A stretch of DNA of 64,000 nucleotides, taken from Lithobates sylvaticus. Its lineage: Eukaryota; Chordata; Amphibia; Anura; Ranidae. Below the pieces are notes generated by a model, which saw only the letters and a program-made list of their open reading frames with translations, had not been told where the DNA came from and did not search any database. Location of the stretch: positions 92,947,626 to 93,011,625 of the forward strand of contig CM053034.1 of the NCBI GenBank assembly GCA_028564925.1. Reading direction: 5' to 3'. A program made the position numbers and the translations under genes. Shown here piece after piece: positions 9,553-20,423 of this stretch; position 1 is the stretch's first letter; the number at the start of each line of letters is the position of its first letter.

Positions 9553-11034
9553 CAGAAAGATAGACACATTGTTTAGAGAACTTATATGGAAGGGAGGTCA
9601 ACCTAGGATTGGGTTACAAACACTACAACTGGCAACAAGAAAGGGAGGAATAGCAGTACCGCACCCACGGAGCTACTTCTTAGCAGCCCAACTGCAACAT
9701 CTAGGAACTATGACAGAAGGAAGCAACAAGGAATTAATGATTGCAGGAACTCCGCACAAATCAATAGTAGAAGTCCTTGAGGCAAATTCATTTTTTTATA
9801 GAACCCCCACGGTGAGACTTGCTTTAAAAGTGTGGAAGGCAGTAAAAGTAGTAAAAGGGTTAGAGGGTATGACAAAATATGCCCCCCTCTGGAATAATAA
9901 AAACTTGCAGGAAGTAGAGATGATAGGGAAAATTAGAGAGTGGGAAATAAAAGGGATAGATAAGTTGGCTCAGATGTACGAGGGAAAGGTATTAAAGACA
10001 TTTACAGCATTGAGAGTGAAATGATATACCTAAACATTCATTTTATAAATACCTACGAATTAGACATGCTTTAAATAGACAATTCGAGAAACAAGGCCCA
10101 ATTTGGAACAACTCCCCGGTGTACCAAATAATAGGTTCCCAAGATAAGAGTAAAGGATTTATAGCAGAAATGTATCCGTACATATGTGAAGGTAGTATAG
10201 AAAATCCAGAACAGCTTAAGAGCAGGGGGAAATGGGAGAAAGAATTTGGAACGTTCTCAGATGAACAGTGGATGAAGATACTGGAGAAAGGACACGTGGT
10301 ATCGGTCTCGCCCGCTCAGAAGGTCTCATATTTGATGCTGCTAAACAGGACATTCTATACACCTAAGAGACTATATGAGTTTGGGTGGAGAACAGATGCC
10401 AGGTGCCCTAGGTGTCAGGATACTGGGGATTTAGCACATATGGTATGGAAGTGCCCAAAATTGCACCGCTACTGGACAGAAATTCTTAATACCTTGAACA
10501 CAGTACTCGATGTAAGGCTAGAAATGAACCCCAGATTGTGTATATTGGGATTGGATGAGGGGATAAATGGTGGTCCATCTGTAATCAATGTGGTAATGAG
10601 AGGTTTGTTTCAGGCGAGAAAGCTAATAGCGCAGAGGTGGCAGGCTGAGAAACCCCCAACGGTAGGAGAATGGATAAGATTAACAACAGAAAAAGTATGG
10701 AAAGAACAGTGTATATAAGGAGAGGAAACCTGAGAGAGTTTGAAACTATGTGGAGACCATGGATGGATAAACTGGAAAACCCACTATGAAGATGGGGAGG
10801 ATGGATGGGGGGAGGAGAGGGAGAATAATGGGGGGGGGATAGAAAGAGAGAGAACATGTCAGGTGTCAAGAGGGAAGGATGGGAAGGATAAAAAGAGCTA
10901 AAGGTTGAAGGGTACTTCTAGTAAAGTGTGAGAAATGGATTTTACTTAAATGTATGTACTATGTAAGTTGAGAATGTATTTTGTATGATAATGAAGAAAA
11001 TAAATAAAGATTATATCATTTAAAAAAAAAAAAA
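9553..11034 (+). mobile_element. 5'-truncated L1-type LINE (end of ORF2, 3' UTR, poly-A)
   Basis: Two blocks encode the C-terminal part of an L1-like ORF2 protein. Block 9569-10024 has LIWKGGQPRIGLQTLQLATR and RGGIAVPHPRSYFLAAQ-type sequence following the reverse transcriptase. Block 10119-10718 has LLNRTFYTPKRL and the zinc-knuckle-like CPRCQ...HMVWKCPKLHRYW. The blocks are in different frames, so the copy carries a frameshift near 10024-10120. AATAAATAAAG near 10999 and an A-run precede the end. AATTAGAACAGT (9541-9552) and AATTAGACCAGT (11035-11046) are a target duplication with one mismatch. The copy is dead and lacks the endonuclease and most of the reverse transcriptase. Confidence 0.88.
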
Positions 11035-11149
11035 AATTAGACCAGTACCTCAACCATACTGAATTGTATTACTGCAATACAAAGTACAAAAACACAAAGC
11101 TGTAAATGAAAAGTAATCACTTCTCTCAAAAATCTAAACATCCATGAAA

Positions 11150-11670
11150 CCCCTGTAGGCAGGTGCAGTCTGTATTCTCCACTGCAGGTGGCGCTCAACC
11201 ACAGCGGCAATGTAGTTGGTGGAGAACGTTAAGGGGAACTTGGCTCCTCTATGACTTCCTCGGTCACGGGAGCTGCTATCTGATTGGATGCGGGTGCCCC
11301 ATGTGACTGTGGTGGCCATCTTGGCGCATTTTTATCAAGTGGCTAGTATAGGGATAGGATCCCAGTCTGTTAGGGGCAGTGCTTAGATGCAGGGGAACGT
11401 TCTGGGGGAGTAGGGACAGTGTAGGGCCTATTGTATACTTATCCAGGAAGCCCACTCTTTTGGGACCATCCAGGCCGCATTTTGCCACTCGTGGCAGGTG
11501 CTGTTAGAATTTTTCATTTTCCATTCAGCTGCTTCAACGCCAAGATCTGTCAAGATTGTAAGTGGCCTTGGTAGAGTGTGCTTCCCCACTGAGCTTGTTT
11601 GTACTTGCTAAACTTTTCTACAATATATTACTACTGCCAAACCTGTGAGTTCACTGCCTAAAGCAAAAAG
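11150..11670. repeat. Interspersed repeat R-C, copy 1
   Basis: CTGTAGGCAGGTGCAGTCTG, CTCCACTGCAGGTGGCGCTC and GTGGTGGCCATCTTGG recur near 51286 (short piece) and 52449-53000 (long piece). The class is unknown. No coding capacity is seen. Confidence 0.6.
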
Positions 11671-12468
11671 CTGCACCTAGCCCACACTCCAATGGGATAT
11701 ACCTTTTACAAATGTAACAACACTATTTGAGAAATGTGATATGTTGGTCCAGCAGAATAAAAATTTCCCTTTAGTTTTTTTTTTGTATTTATTTTTTTTT
11801 TGATGCAAGAATGTGGGATAAGACTGAGGATAATCACAACATTTGGCTAGTAGAACAATACAAAAATAAGAATGTTAATTATTTTTTTTTTTTTATTAAT
11901 CAAATTGTATTGTTTTTTTTTTTCACATTTCCATTAAAAGCCATCTTAAATCATTTATACACATATTTAACATGAAAACATCCTCATCTCTTCCCCCCCC
12001 CCCCCCCCCCAAAAAAAAAAATAATGATATTATTTTACCTACATGTTCATTTTAAAAGTATAATTTAATGTTGGATTAGCAGCACTGAGTCTAAAGATGA
12101 GCATTAAGCAGTACTTGGATGGATGGCAGTCGGTCTATTATCTAGCAGTTGGAGGAAGGGGGGGGAGGGCTTAGCTGATAGAATATAAAATACAGTTTAA
12201 TTTAAGTGGATGTGGATGATCTAAATTTTGGCTCCATTCCACTTGTCCTAAAATGGATTCACCTATAACTCCCTAAAGCAAGATTAGCTTGAAAAAGTAG
12301 ACCACAAAGACAATTATGGAAAAGAAAATAGCACATTCATATTTATCAACAAATTAAAAAATAAGCCAATCACTTATGATACATTTCTTCATTTGATTTC
12401 AAAAGATGCATGCCTATACTCATTATATATAGGTAACCTCTTTGGTTTTTATCTTTACCTTTTTCTAG
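11671..12468. other. AT-rich intron sequence with homopolymers
   Basis: T-runs near 11760-11950 and a run of about 18 C followed by A at 11993-12021. No gene or known element. Confidence 0.6.
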
Positions 12469-12706
12469 GCTCCAGCAAAGGAACTTGCTCCACCTGGGGC
12501 AACAACCACTTCTTTACATTTGACAATGATCTCTATGAGTTTACTGGGTCTTGCAACTTTGTATTTGCCACTGTCTGCAACACTAACTCCCCTGAGTTTA
12601 ATGTCCAAATGCAGAGATCCAGTGGAACTTCTATTACCAGGATTATAATACAGGTTGGAGCAATCAACATTGTTGTAAATGGAAACGCAATCACAATCAT
12701 GGGAAA
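12469..12706 (+). CDS. MUC6: MUC6 exon c: start of VWD1
   Basis: A 238-base exon with acceptor TTTTTCTAG and donor GTAAGT. It encodes SSKGTCSTWGNNHFFTFDND, then LYEFTGSCNFVFATVC, the classic opening of a von Willebrand type D domain (C-x-x-WG, F-x-TFD, YxFxGxCxY/F). It continues with strands around ITRIIIQVGAINIVVNG. The pattern GTCSTWG...FSTFD...YDFSGTCNYIF recalled from human MUC6 is the closest match I know. Confidence 0.95.
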
Positions 12707-12739
12707 GTAAGTCCAAATGTTCTTAAAAATGATGTAAAA

Positions 12740-13210
12740 CAGTGGTATCCAACCTTTTGACCTTCCTGGGCCACATTGAAAGAAGAGGAATTGTCTTGGG
12801 TCATACATAAGACACACTAACAATAAGGATAGCTGATGATCAGAAAAAGTCAGGCAGATCACAAGTTAATCATCATTGATATAGATAATGTACCTATCTG
12901 AGCAATAAAACGTATTTTTTTTTGTAATATATTTTATTATAAAAACAAAAGAAGGCAACATAAAACGAGTGTGATATTTGACATTGTTTTTGCTAAACTA
13001 ACACAATATCTGGTTTGATGGATGTAGTAGCAATTCTCACTGAATTTTCAAGGTGCTGATTAGATGTTGGTTCTAATTTTGCCTTTCGTGTACTTCATCC
13101 TTGAAAATAGTTGCTCACAAATATAGGTGCTACCAAAAACTGATGACATGTATAAGGCGTGATTGTGAAGAGTGTGATATTTTTCCTTACAAAGATAAAC
13201 CTTTTAAAAG
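12740..13210 (-). mobile_element. hAT transposon fragment with transposase C-terminus
   Basis: The edge CAGTGGTATCCAACCTTTTG resembles the terminal repeat of a Charlie-like hAT family also known from mammals. On the minus strand, 13092-13148 encodes MSSVFGSTYICEQLFSRMK, the hAT C-terminal dimerisation signature. The frame after it is broken by a stop codon near 13078 (AAC ATC TAA). The other end and the target duplication were not located, so the right limit is approximate. Confidence 0.75.
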
Positions 13211-13351
13211 TCCAGTAAAGAGACTGTCAAATTTTTCTTAGCGTGCATGTGTTTGCTAAGTGTAAACGCATTTTTACAAAAATGTCCCCCCAAAAAAATA
13301 AAATTTTTAAAGTGGTCGTAACCCTAGAAAAAAAAATATTATCCTGATTCT

Positions 13352-14315
13352 TTAACCGATTCAGCCCCGGAAGATTTTACCCCCTTCCTGACCAGAGCAA
13401 TTTTTGCGATTCAGCACTGGGTTCGCTTTAACTGACAATTGCACGGCCATGCGACGTTACACCAAAACAAAATTGACGTCCTTTTTTTCCGACAAATAGA
13501 GCTTTCTTTTGGTGGTATTTGATCACCTCTGCGGTTTTTATTTTTCGCGCTATAAACAAAAAAAGAGCATCAATTTTGAAAAAAAAATGCTATATTTTTT
13601 AACTTTTTGCTATAATAAATATCCCCCAAAAATATATATAACATTTTTTTTTTCCTCAGTTTAGGCCGATATGTATTCTTCTACATATTTTTGGTAAAAA
13701 GAATCGCAATAAGGGTATATTGATTGGTTTGCGAAAAAGTTATAGCGTCTACAAAATAGGGGATAGTTTTATGGCAATTTTATTATTATTATTTTTTTAT
13801 TAGTAATGGCGGTGATCTGCGATTTTTATCCTGACTACGACATTATGGCGGACACATTGGACACTTTTGACACTATTTTGGGACCATTGTCATTTATACA
13901 GCAATCAGTGCTAGAAAAATGCACTGATTACTGTGTAAATGACACTAGCAGGGAAGGATTTAAACACTAGGGGGCGATCAAGGGGTTAAGTGTGTCCTAG
14001 GGAGTGATTCTAACTATGAGGGGGATGGGCTACCACTGACATGACAGCGATCACTGATCCCGATGACAGGGAGCAGTGATCTCTGTCATGTCACTAGGCA
14101 GAACAGGGAAATGCCTTGCTTACATCTCCCCGTTCTGCGGCTCTGTGACGCGATCGCCGGGACACCGGCGGACATTGAGTCTGTGGGTCACGCAGGCACG
14201 GTCACGCTGTACGGGGCCAGTGCGTGCGGCTAGCCCCTCCAATTAAAGGGGGCATACAGGTATTGCTGCCATTGTGCCGACGTATATCGATGTGCAGCGG
14301 TCAGCAAGTGGTTAA
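13352..14315. mobile_element. TTAACCACTT foldback family, copy 2
   Basis: Starts TTAACCGATTCAGCC and ends GCGGTCAGCAAGTGGTTAA. It shares the core GACAATTGCACGGCC, CAAATAGAGCTTT, TTTGGTGGTATTTGATCACC and ATAGCGTCTACAAAATAGGG with copies 1 and 3. Non-coding. Confidence 0.78.
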
Positions 14316-14930
14316 AGCAGCATACACAGCATAGTGCTTGTACTGTGTCATTTGTCCCTCTCTATGTTCTAAATAACCTGGTTTATCCTGCCTGTTCCTG
14401 TGTTCACCTATGTAAACTGACCACGGTAATCATGGCTGCTAATTCATATTACCATAGTCAGTTTACGTGACTCCATCATCCCGTAGTCTCTCCTCTCTCC
14501 CCCTCCCTCCCTGCCTGTCAGCTCAGGAGTCTGTATGTAATCCCTCTCCTCCCCACCCTTCCCCTCTCACTGCTATAGCTGTAAAATTACTACTGAGAAA
14601 TCCTGTAACCCCCTCTCTTACAGCAAGATATAATGTGCAGTATCTGTGTTTTTTTTTTTAAATATTTCAATGAATACCTTATTTACAGCGCCGCTGGGCG
14701 CTGTCGTGACCTCCTGCGGCTCTCCTCTTGTCTTCCCGGCTGACATCGACAGGGAATCTCAGCCCCTCTTGCTGCAGTGCTCAGATCAGGAAAGGAGAGC
14801 GCAGCAGGTCATGTGAGCACCCAGCGGCACTGTAAAAAAACACAGATACTGCACATTACATCTTCCTGTAAGTTAGGGAAATTACAGAATTTCTCAGTAG
14901 TGAGTGGCTTCACAACTGATTTAAGAAAGT
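14316..14930. mobile_element. Foldback repeat with long imperfect arms
   Basis: AATGTGCAGTATCTGTG (about 14632) is mirrored by CACAGATACTGCACATT (about 14842). ACTACTGAGAAATCCTGTAA (about 14589) is mirrored by TTACAGAATTTCTCAGTAGT (about 14881). The arms flank a GC-rich centre. It is non-coding, with approximate limits. Confidence 0.6.
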
Positions 14931-14955
14931 TTACAATTTTGTGTTGGACACCCCT

Positions 14956-15494
14956 AAACTAAAGCAATAATTGTTTTTTTCAGCTTTGTCTAGAAAATGA
15001 AATGGTTAACCTCTGGTCACTTTTTTGCTCCATATGTCACACTTGTGAGAATTTTCTTTACTTCCTAATCTCTGTAAAGTAAGGGAAATCCTCTTTCTGA
15101 TAGTTGTTACGAGAAAAAGTGTTAATGCAGACTGTGCTTAAAAAATGCCACATTTACAGGCATTCAGCTTTTTTTTCAGCCTATAAAAGCACCTCTATGT
15201 TAGCCTGTGTGTCTATGCACACATAGGAGATCACAGGCTTACGAGAACAGGACCGTTTACAGGCTGAAAAGAAAAACCATCACCAGTCAATTCAGAAAAG
15301 GTGTTTTTGGGCCTAAATACCTGTAAGCATGTCTAAATGTGTCTAAACACTAGACACATTTAGGTGCGTTTTAGCAATAACGCATTCCAGCTGCCAGAAT
15401 AAATTAATTTTCTGACCAATGGAATCCATTAACGCTGAAACAATCGAGGGGCCTTAACATACCTAAACATGTGTGAAATGAGTGGCTTTAGGCA
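14956..15494. other. Unclassified intron sequence
   Basis: A weak inverted pair, TTTACAGGCATTCAGC and TTTACAGGCTGAAAAG, lies at 15151-15272. No gene. Confidence 0.4.
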
Positions 15495-17800
15495 ATTTTT
15501 TTTATGTTCAATAGACATGTGCATTCATTTTCGTCCGAATTTTGAGTATTTTCGTTATTATTTTAACAAACGATAACGAAAGTGCAGAATCCGAAAACTG
15601 AAAGATCCGACATAAACAAATGATTTATTTTTGTTTTCAGTTCGATATAGATAGGAGATTCAACATGACGCTGACAATAGCGATCTGTGTCCATCGAACC
15701 TGTGGTCGAATGTACCTAACCTTAGCTCTATTAGTTCAAGATTATTCTACATAGAGAGAAAAGATTCGACATAGAGAGAAAAGATTTGACATTATAGAGA
15801 CAATAGCAAAAAAGGTCAAATGTGCCTAACCTAACTCTATTAGTCCAAGATTATTCGACATAGAGAGAAAAGATTCGATATGAAGATTCGACAAAGCAGT
15901 CGCCGCAAGTGGACATGTATGGTCAAATGCTCCACCCATAAGCTATAGAAGATGTTGGTTGACTAGTAATAATAATAAATATAATTATTACTAGTGTCAT
16001 ACAACATTAGAATTCTACTATAGCTTGTAAGTGGAACATTCGACCGGAAATGTACAATTGGCTCATCGTACAGTTTAACTGCTTCATGGAATCTTCTTAG
16101 AACATTCGACAGACACCACAAGCCTTCAATGACAGATTGGACCTTAATTATTTCAGATTTTTTGGACGAATGCATTTTTTAAAGCAAAATAAATAAAAAA
16201 ACAAATTTCAGGAGTAACTAAATAAATTTATTTACGAAATTCCGAAACAAAATATTTCAGTGTGCACATGTCTAATGTTCAATAAGTTTTTATTGTTTTT
16301 TTTTTTTTTAACATATATTTAAACAGAAAAGAGCAATAACAGGGCCAGGCACCTGACAGAAGGCGTTATGGTCAAATAAATTTGAATTATATAAACAGAA
16401 ATATATATTGCATTCCATTACATACGTATAGGTAAACTGAGAATAAATCTTTAAAGTATTGTTTTAAACAAAGTGCTGACATTCAGGTGCGTGCAATTTC
16501 CAGAGTTCTGGACGCCCCTATGGGAGCCTGCTGCGTCCAGAAACCGAGGAAATCAGTGTATCTGAACTGAACATTGTTAGGTATCAGAGCCCCAGAATTA
16601 GTGTACTCTCAATTCTCTTGGGAGCTTGGGGTACTCCTAGTATGAGCCAGCAGTACATTTAATGGAATGGCTAGCCCTTACCGAAAACAGAGACACTAGA
16701 AAGAGATAGAAGCGATAGAAAAGGGGGGAAACCAGCTAAGGAGAAGAAGGGTTATTGGGGTGAAAAAAGAAAAATGAAGGGGGGGAGGGGGTGGGGGAGA
16801 CAGCGGGCCTCGTCCTACTGGGGGTTTATCAGTCAGGGCTATACGAGCATAATTGTGGGGATGATTAAGGATCTTAAGGATTGTTTGCTGTTGTTGTTGA
16901 GTCTGTGCTTCAAATTATCCGAAGTAGAGTAATGCCTCCAGATACTCCAGATGAACGAAAACTTTGCTTGTTTGTCTAGGGACTCGGCGTGCATCTATCT
17001 CCTCCATAAGCATAATGTTGTTTATCTCGCCTACCCATTCTATAAGGGATGGGGGGAGGTCGTTTTCCAGTGTCTAGGAATCAAGTGTCGACCCAAACTG
17101 AGAAAATTTTTTAGGAGGTTATGTTTTTGGGATTTGAAGGACCTGGCAATATGGAAAGGAGGGCAATAGATTTGTATCCAGAATGGGCAGACCACATCAC
17201 ATTCCCACCAGATGTGGTTGTACGTACCTTTCGCTGAGTTAGCTCGAGATGGATGATTTGTGGGTAAAGATAAAAGCTTTGCCCCACTCTGCCACTGTTA
17301 TATCTCTCCCGAGTTCCTCTGACCAGGTTTTGGTGTATTTAGGTAGGGTGCTGTGAGTGTGGTCTAGAATTAACTTGTAGATCAGTGATAGGGTATGACG
17401 AGGGGTTTCTGAAAGTGTGCATAATTGTTCAAAACCAGTCAGGGGGCTGTGGATCTGTTTGGAGTCGTGGAGTTTTTTACAGTAGGAGGCTAAATGTAGT
17501 CAAGTAAGCCCCTTCACCTTGGAGGTTGTGGTGTTTTGGTTTGTCACAAAAGTACCAAGGTCATTATTAACGAACTGTTGTGTGGTGGGCCAGGAGTCTC
17601 TGTTGTAGCTATCTAAGGTGTGGGTTGTTCTACCTTCTGGGAGGGCCGGGTTATTGAATAGGGAGGTGAGGGGGAATTTTTTTAAGCAGCTTTTTTCTTG
17701 CCAGGAGTACAGGGCATTCAGTGGAGAAAAGCAAAGGCCCTGTGTGCACGAGGCCTTATATTTCCCCTTAATTTCAGTGATGGTGAGAGTGATCACCAAG
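15495..17800 (-). mobile_element. L1-type LINE fragment, minus strand, split by a hAT-like element
   Basis: Read on the minus strand, about 17480-17230 encodes L1 ORF2 C-terminal sequence: SLIYKLILDHTHSTLPKYTK, then TWSEELGRDITVAEWGKAF and THKSSISS, followed by HIWWECDVVCPFW near 17180-17220. An upstream piece (17500-17799) has FPLTSLFNNPALPEG. Frames shift between pieces and stops occur, so the copy is dead. The tail lies at low coordinates (T-rich 15495-15511 and 16283-16315). It is interrupted by the TAGACAT element at 15512-16274. The 5' limit near 17800 is approximate. Confidence 0.8.
15512..16274. mobile_element. TAGACAT-family hAT-like element, copy 2
   Basis: Termini TAGACATGTGCA and TGCACATGTCTA are inverted copies. 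The 8-base duplication ATGTTCAA is perfect at 15504-15511 and 16275-16282. The interior has fewer ACGAA units than copy 1 and instead repeats a unit with ATTCGACATAGAGAGAAAAG. It lies in the tail of a minus-strand L1. Confidence 0.87.
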
Positions 17801-17839
17801 ACAAACAGAATCGGTGAGTCTCCCTAGCAGAGACACAGA

Positions 17840-18127
17840 CTGCAGTCCTTCACCACTCTACCAAAAAAGAAAGCAAAACTGTTGAATATAGATAAACGTA
17901 CAGCGGTTTACATTGGGAGCTGCTGGTCATGGCAGAGGGGTCTAAAGGAACGGCACGGGTGGCCATTTCTTCAGAGTGCATGCGCCAGTGATGTCACTGG
18001 CTGCATGTACAGTAAATATCTTCCAAACAGTGCACGTTTAGGAGATATTTACACTACCTATAGGTAAGCCTTATTATAGGCTTACCTATAGGTGAAATTC
18101 AAAGATGGAAGTTTACTTCCTCTTTAA
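17840..18127. mobile_element. TTAA-type foldback MITE, relative of 1075-1532
   Basis: The inner palindrome GGTAAGCCTTATTATAGGCT with TACC (about 18063-18088) and the right end GAAGTTTACTTCCTCTTTAA match copy 1. The left edge is degraded and its coordinate approximate. Confidence 0.55.
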
Positions 18128-18231
18128 TTTTTAAGTATGTTCACCAAAAAATATTAATACAGTGAATTTGTTTTTCATAGTTGGTTATTTTTATAATTCT
18201 TCTGGGTTTTTTTTGTTTTGTTTTTTGCTAG

Positions 18232-18358
18232 GAAAATAAGTCTACCTTATATGACAAGTGGAATTGAAATTGTCAAAACTGGGGCTATAACTAAGCTGCT
18301 TGCTAAACAAAAAGAATTTGAGCTGATTGTGACATGGAGCAGTGACAGCAATCTCATG
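18232..18358 (+). CDS. MUC6: MUC6 exon d: VWD1 middle
   Basis: A 127-base exon after a long T-rich tract and GCTAG acceptor, with donor GTAAGT; phase 2 in, phase 0 out. It reads KISLPYMTSGIEIVKTGAIT, then LLAKQKEFELIVTWSSDSNL and M. It is the central beta-rich part of VWD1, closely like human MUC6 (ISLPYTSNG...VWGPDSHLM, from memory). Confidence 0.95.
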
Positions 18359-18589
18359 GTAAGTTGGGGTACCCTAGGATATTATTCAATAACTGCCAAA
18401 AAAAACTGACCATCCTATGAACCAACATTACAGGACATGTCTGCGACGGCAAGTTGCTGATACCAAAAGTTCTAATTTAGCGCAACCCATTTAGGTTCTA
18501 AAAGAAAGCAGGTGAAAGTTTACTGGTTGACAAGAAGTAGTATACCTGTCAGAGGGCCTGTGTTTTCTGTCAGAGATCTTTGATGACAC

Positions 18590-18857
18590 TTTGGGTTACT
18601 TACCAAAGGCAAATAGGCTGTTCCCTTTCCATGTAAATTTTCCCCAGAGCTTAGTGAATAATGTGAAGCTCTACTGATTTCCATCACCCAATTATGCGCA
18701 AGCAAAATTTATTTTTATATATTTTTTTTCTTGCATGTGATTCAGTATTTTTTACAAACTTCACTACATTCACTAAATTCTGGGAAGAATTCCCTTGCAG
18801 AGTGAAACTTCACTTGCAAAGTAAACAATGTATTTGCCTTTAGTAAATCAACCCCTA
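18590..18857. repeat. Foldback repeat ending in TTTAGTAAATCAACCCC
   Basis: It shares CCCAGAGCTTAGTGAATAAT, TTGCCTTTAGTAAATCAACC and CACTTGCAAAGTAAAC with the copies at 6019 and 48985. Limits are approximate. Confidence 0.5.
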
Positions 18858-19035
18858 TAACTTTCTCCAAGGACCATCCCTAATTTAAACATCCATTAGG
18901 AAGCTACCATACATTTACCAGAACATAATTTTTATATGTTGCACTTTTTATATGTCAATATTTTTATTATCATGTCAGAAATAGCTACTGTGCTATCAAA
19001 AAGGAAGCATTCTAATATAAATTAGAAAATGTTAA

Positions 19036-19090
19036 AACAAAAAAAAAACCAAAAAAAAAAAACAAAAAAAAAAGGAAGCACAACATGTGA

Positions 19091-19166
<76 letters not shown>
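19036..19166. repeat. Poly-A-rich run and (AT)n microsatellite
   Basis: A-runs broken by C at 19036-19072 are followed by an uninterrupted TA dinucleotide tract at about 19094-19164. The IYIYI translations across it are meaningless. Confidence 0.97.
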
Positions 19167-19171
<5 letters not shown>

Positions 19172-19592
19172 GGCCCTATGTACACATGTAATTGAAGCGG
19201 TAGCCCTAGTGAGGGTGCAAACCACTGGTGGATCATGTCCTTATGTGTTTGGGACACTGCAGGGCTCAGAATGTCTGTACAAACCTGCCTTGTTAGAGAA
19301 TTAGGCTGATTTACTAAAGGAATTGAGAATCTTTATACAGTATATTTTGTGACTATTTACGTCAGAAACTTAATTTTTACTTATTTTATCTACATATCAC
19401 GGGATACTTGACTCCTCTAACTTTTTAAGTAAAATAAGCCCAAATATGTTCATTCTATTGTAAGCTACCCATGATGCAAAACACAGGGTACATATTGAAG
19501 ACGTTCATATAGGGATTTAATTGATCTAGTGTATAATAGTACACTAATAATAATGTAAAAGTCCTACTCTATATTTGTTTCTTTATAAATAG

Positions 19593-19680
19593 GTGGAAGT
19601 GGACAAAAATTACATGAACAGAACATGTGGACTTTGTGGGAACTTCAATGGTGTGCACAAGGATGACTTTGTGGTTAATG
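19593..19680 (+). CDS. MUC6: MUC6 exon e: VWD1 CGLCGNFNG motif
   Basis: An 88-base exon, phase 0 in and phase 1 out, acceptor TTTATAAATAG, donor GTAAGC. It reads VEVDKNYMNRTCGLCGNFNG, then VHKDDFVVN. The CGLC motif and the acidic residues after it are the conserved disulphide and metal-binding region of VWD domains. An NRT sequon precedes the motif. Confidence 0.96.
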
Positions 19681-19719
19681 GTAAGCTTCCCAGATCATTT
19701 ATGGAAGATAACCTTTGGG

Positions 19720-19898
19720 GTTGAATTACTAAAACTGGAGAGTGCAAAATCAGGTGCAGCTGTGCATGATAGCCAATCAGCATTCAACTTCAGCTTGTTC
19801 AAGTAAGCTTTGACAATAAAACCTGACCTGGAAGCTGATTGGTTTCTATGCAGAGCTGCACCAGATTTTGCACTCTCCAGTTTTAGTAAATCTCCCTC
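19720..19898. mobile_element. Palindromic repeat (ACTAAAACTGGAGAGTGC)
   Basis: The left arm ACTAAAACTGGAGAGTGCAA with AATCAGGTGCAGCT is mirrored by AGCTGCACCAGATTTTGCAC and TCTCCAGTTTTAGT on the right. Inner arms around AGCCAATCAGC and GCTGATTGGTT are also inverted. I recall it as a common true-frog repeat. It starts 40 bases after exon e's donor. Confidence 0.75.
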
Positions 19899-20167
19899 CG
19901 GATCGGCATTTATCAAACAACATGCACCCCTAGCTAATGTTTCAAAATGGGAGCGATAGCCATAGTAGATACCAGTTCTTGCTGTAGGATGGGACTGGGA
20001 ACCTTTTGCCTTGGGTGTAAATACAACCAGTGGCCCTTTCATGATAGGAGCTGATTCACATTTTGCAGATTTAGCTTCCTGGATGTAAAATAAGGTACTG
20101 TATGTAATGATAAAAATATAGCTTTAAGGTTGAAAAGCTCTTGAAGTCAATTAAGAATTGTTTGTGT

Positions 20168-20204
20168 GTGTGTGTGTGTGTGGGTGTGGGGGGGGGGGTT
20201 GGGG
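20168..20204. repeat. (TG)n/poly-G tract
   Basis: TG repeats followed by a G-run. Confidence 0.9.
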
Positions 20205-20258
20205 GAAGCTTAAAGGATTCATTTACCTTTTTAGAAAAGATGAACTAACACCGTACAT

Positions 20259-20415
20259 CAGGGGTCTCAAACTGGTGGCCCTCCAGCTGTTGCAGAAATA
20301 CAAGTCCCATCATGCCTCTGCCTGAAGGAGTAATGCTTGTAACTGTCAGCCTTGCAATGCCTCATGGGACTTGTAGTTGCACAACAGCTGGAGGGCCGCC
20401 AGTTTGAGACCCATG
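20259..20415. mobile_element. Palindromic hAT-like MITE with perfect 8-bp duplication
   Basis: CAGGGGTCTCAAACTGGTGG opens it and GGCCGCCAGTTTGAGACCCA closes it. Inner arms CCTCCAGCTGTTGCAG and ACAACAGCTGGAGG are inverted. CCGTACAT is repeated exactly at 20251-20258 and 20416-20423. A related palindrome lies at 28343. Confidence 0.88.
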
Positions 20416-20423
20416 CCGTACAT

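Noticed and set aside
14905-14955. AAGAAAGTTTACAATTTTGTGTTGGACACC resemblance to the hAT remnant at 12740
   Set aside because: It could be the displaced other end of that element, but the match is short and the connection could not be shown.
19012-19257. IYIYIY-type frames (also at 48651-48936)
   Set aside because: Translations of (AT)n microsatellites.
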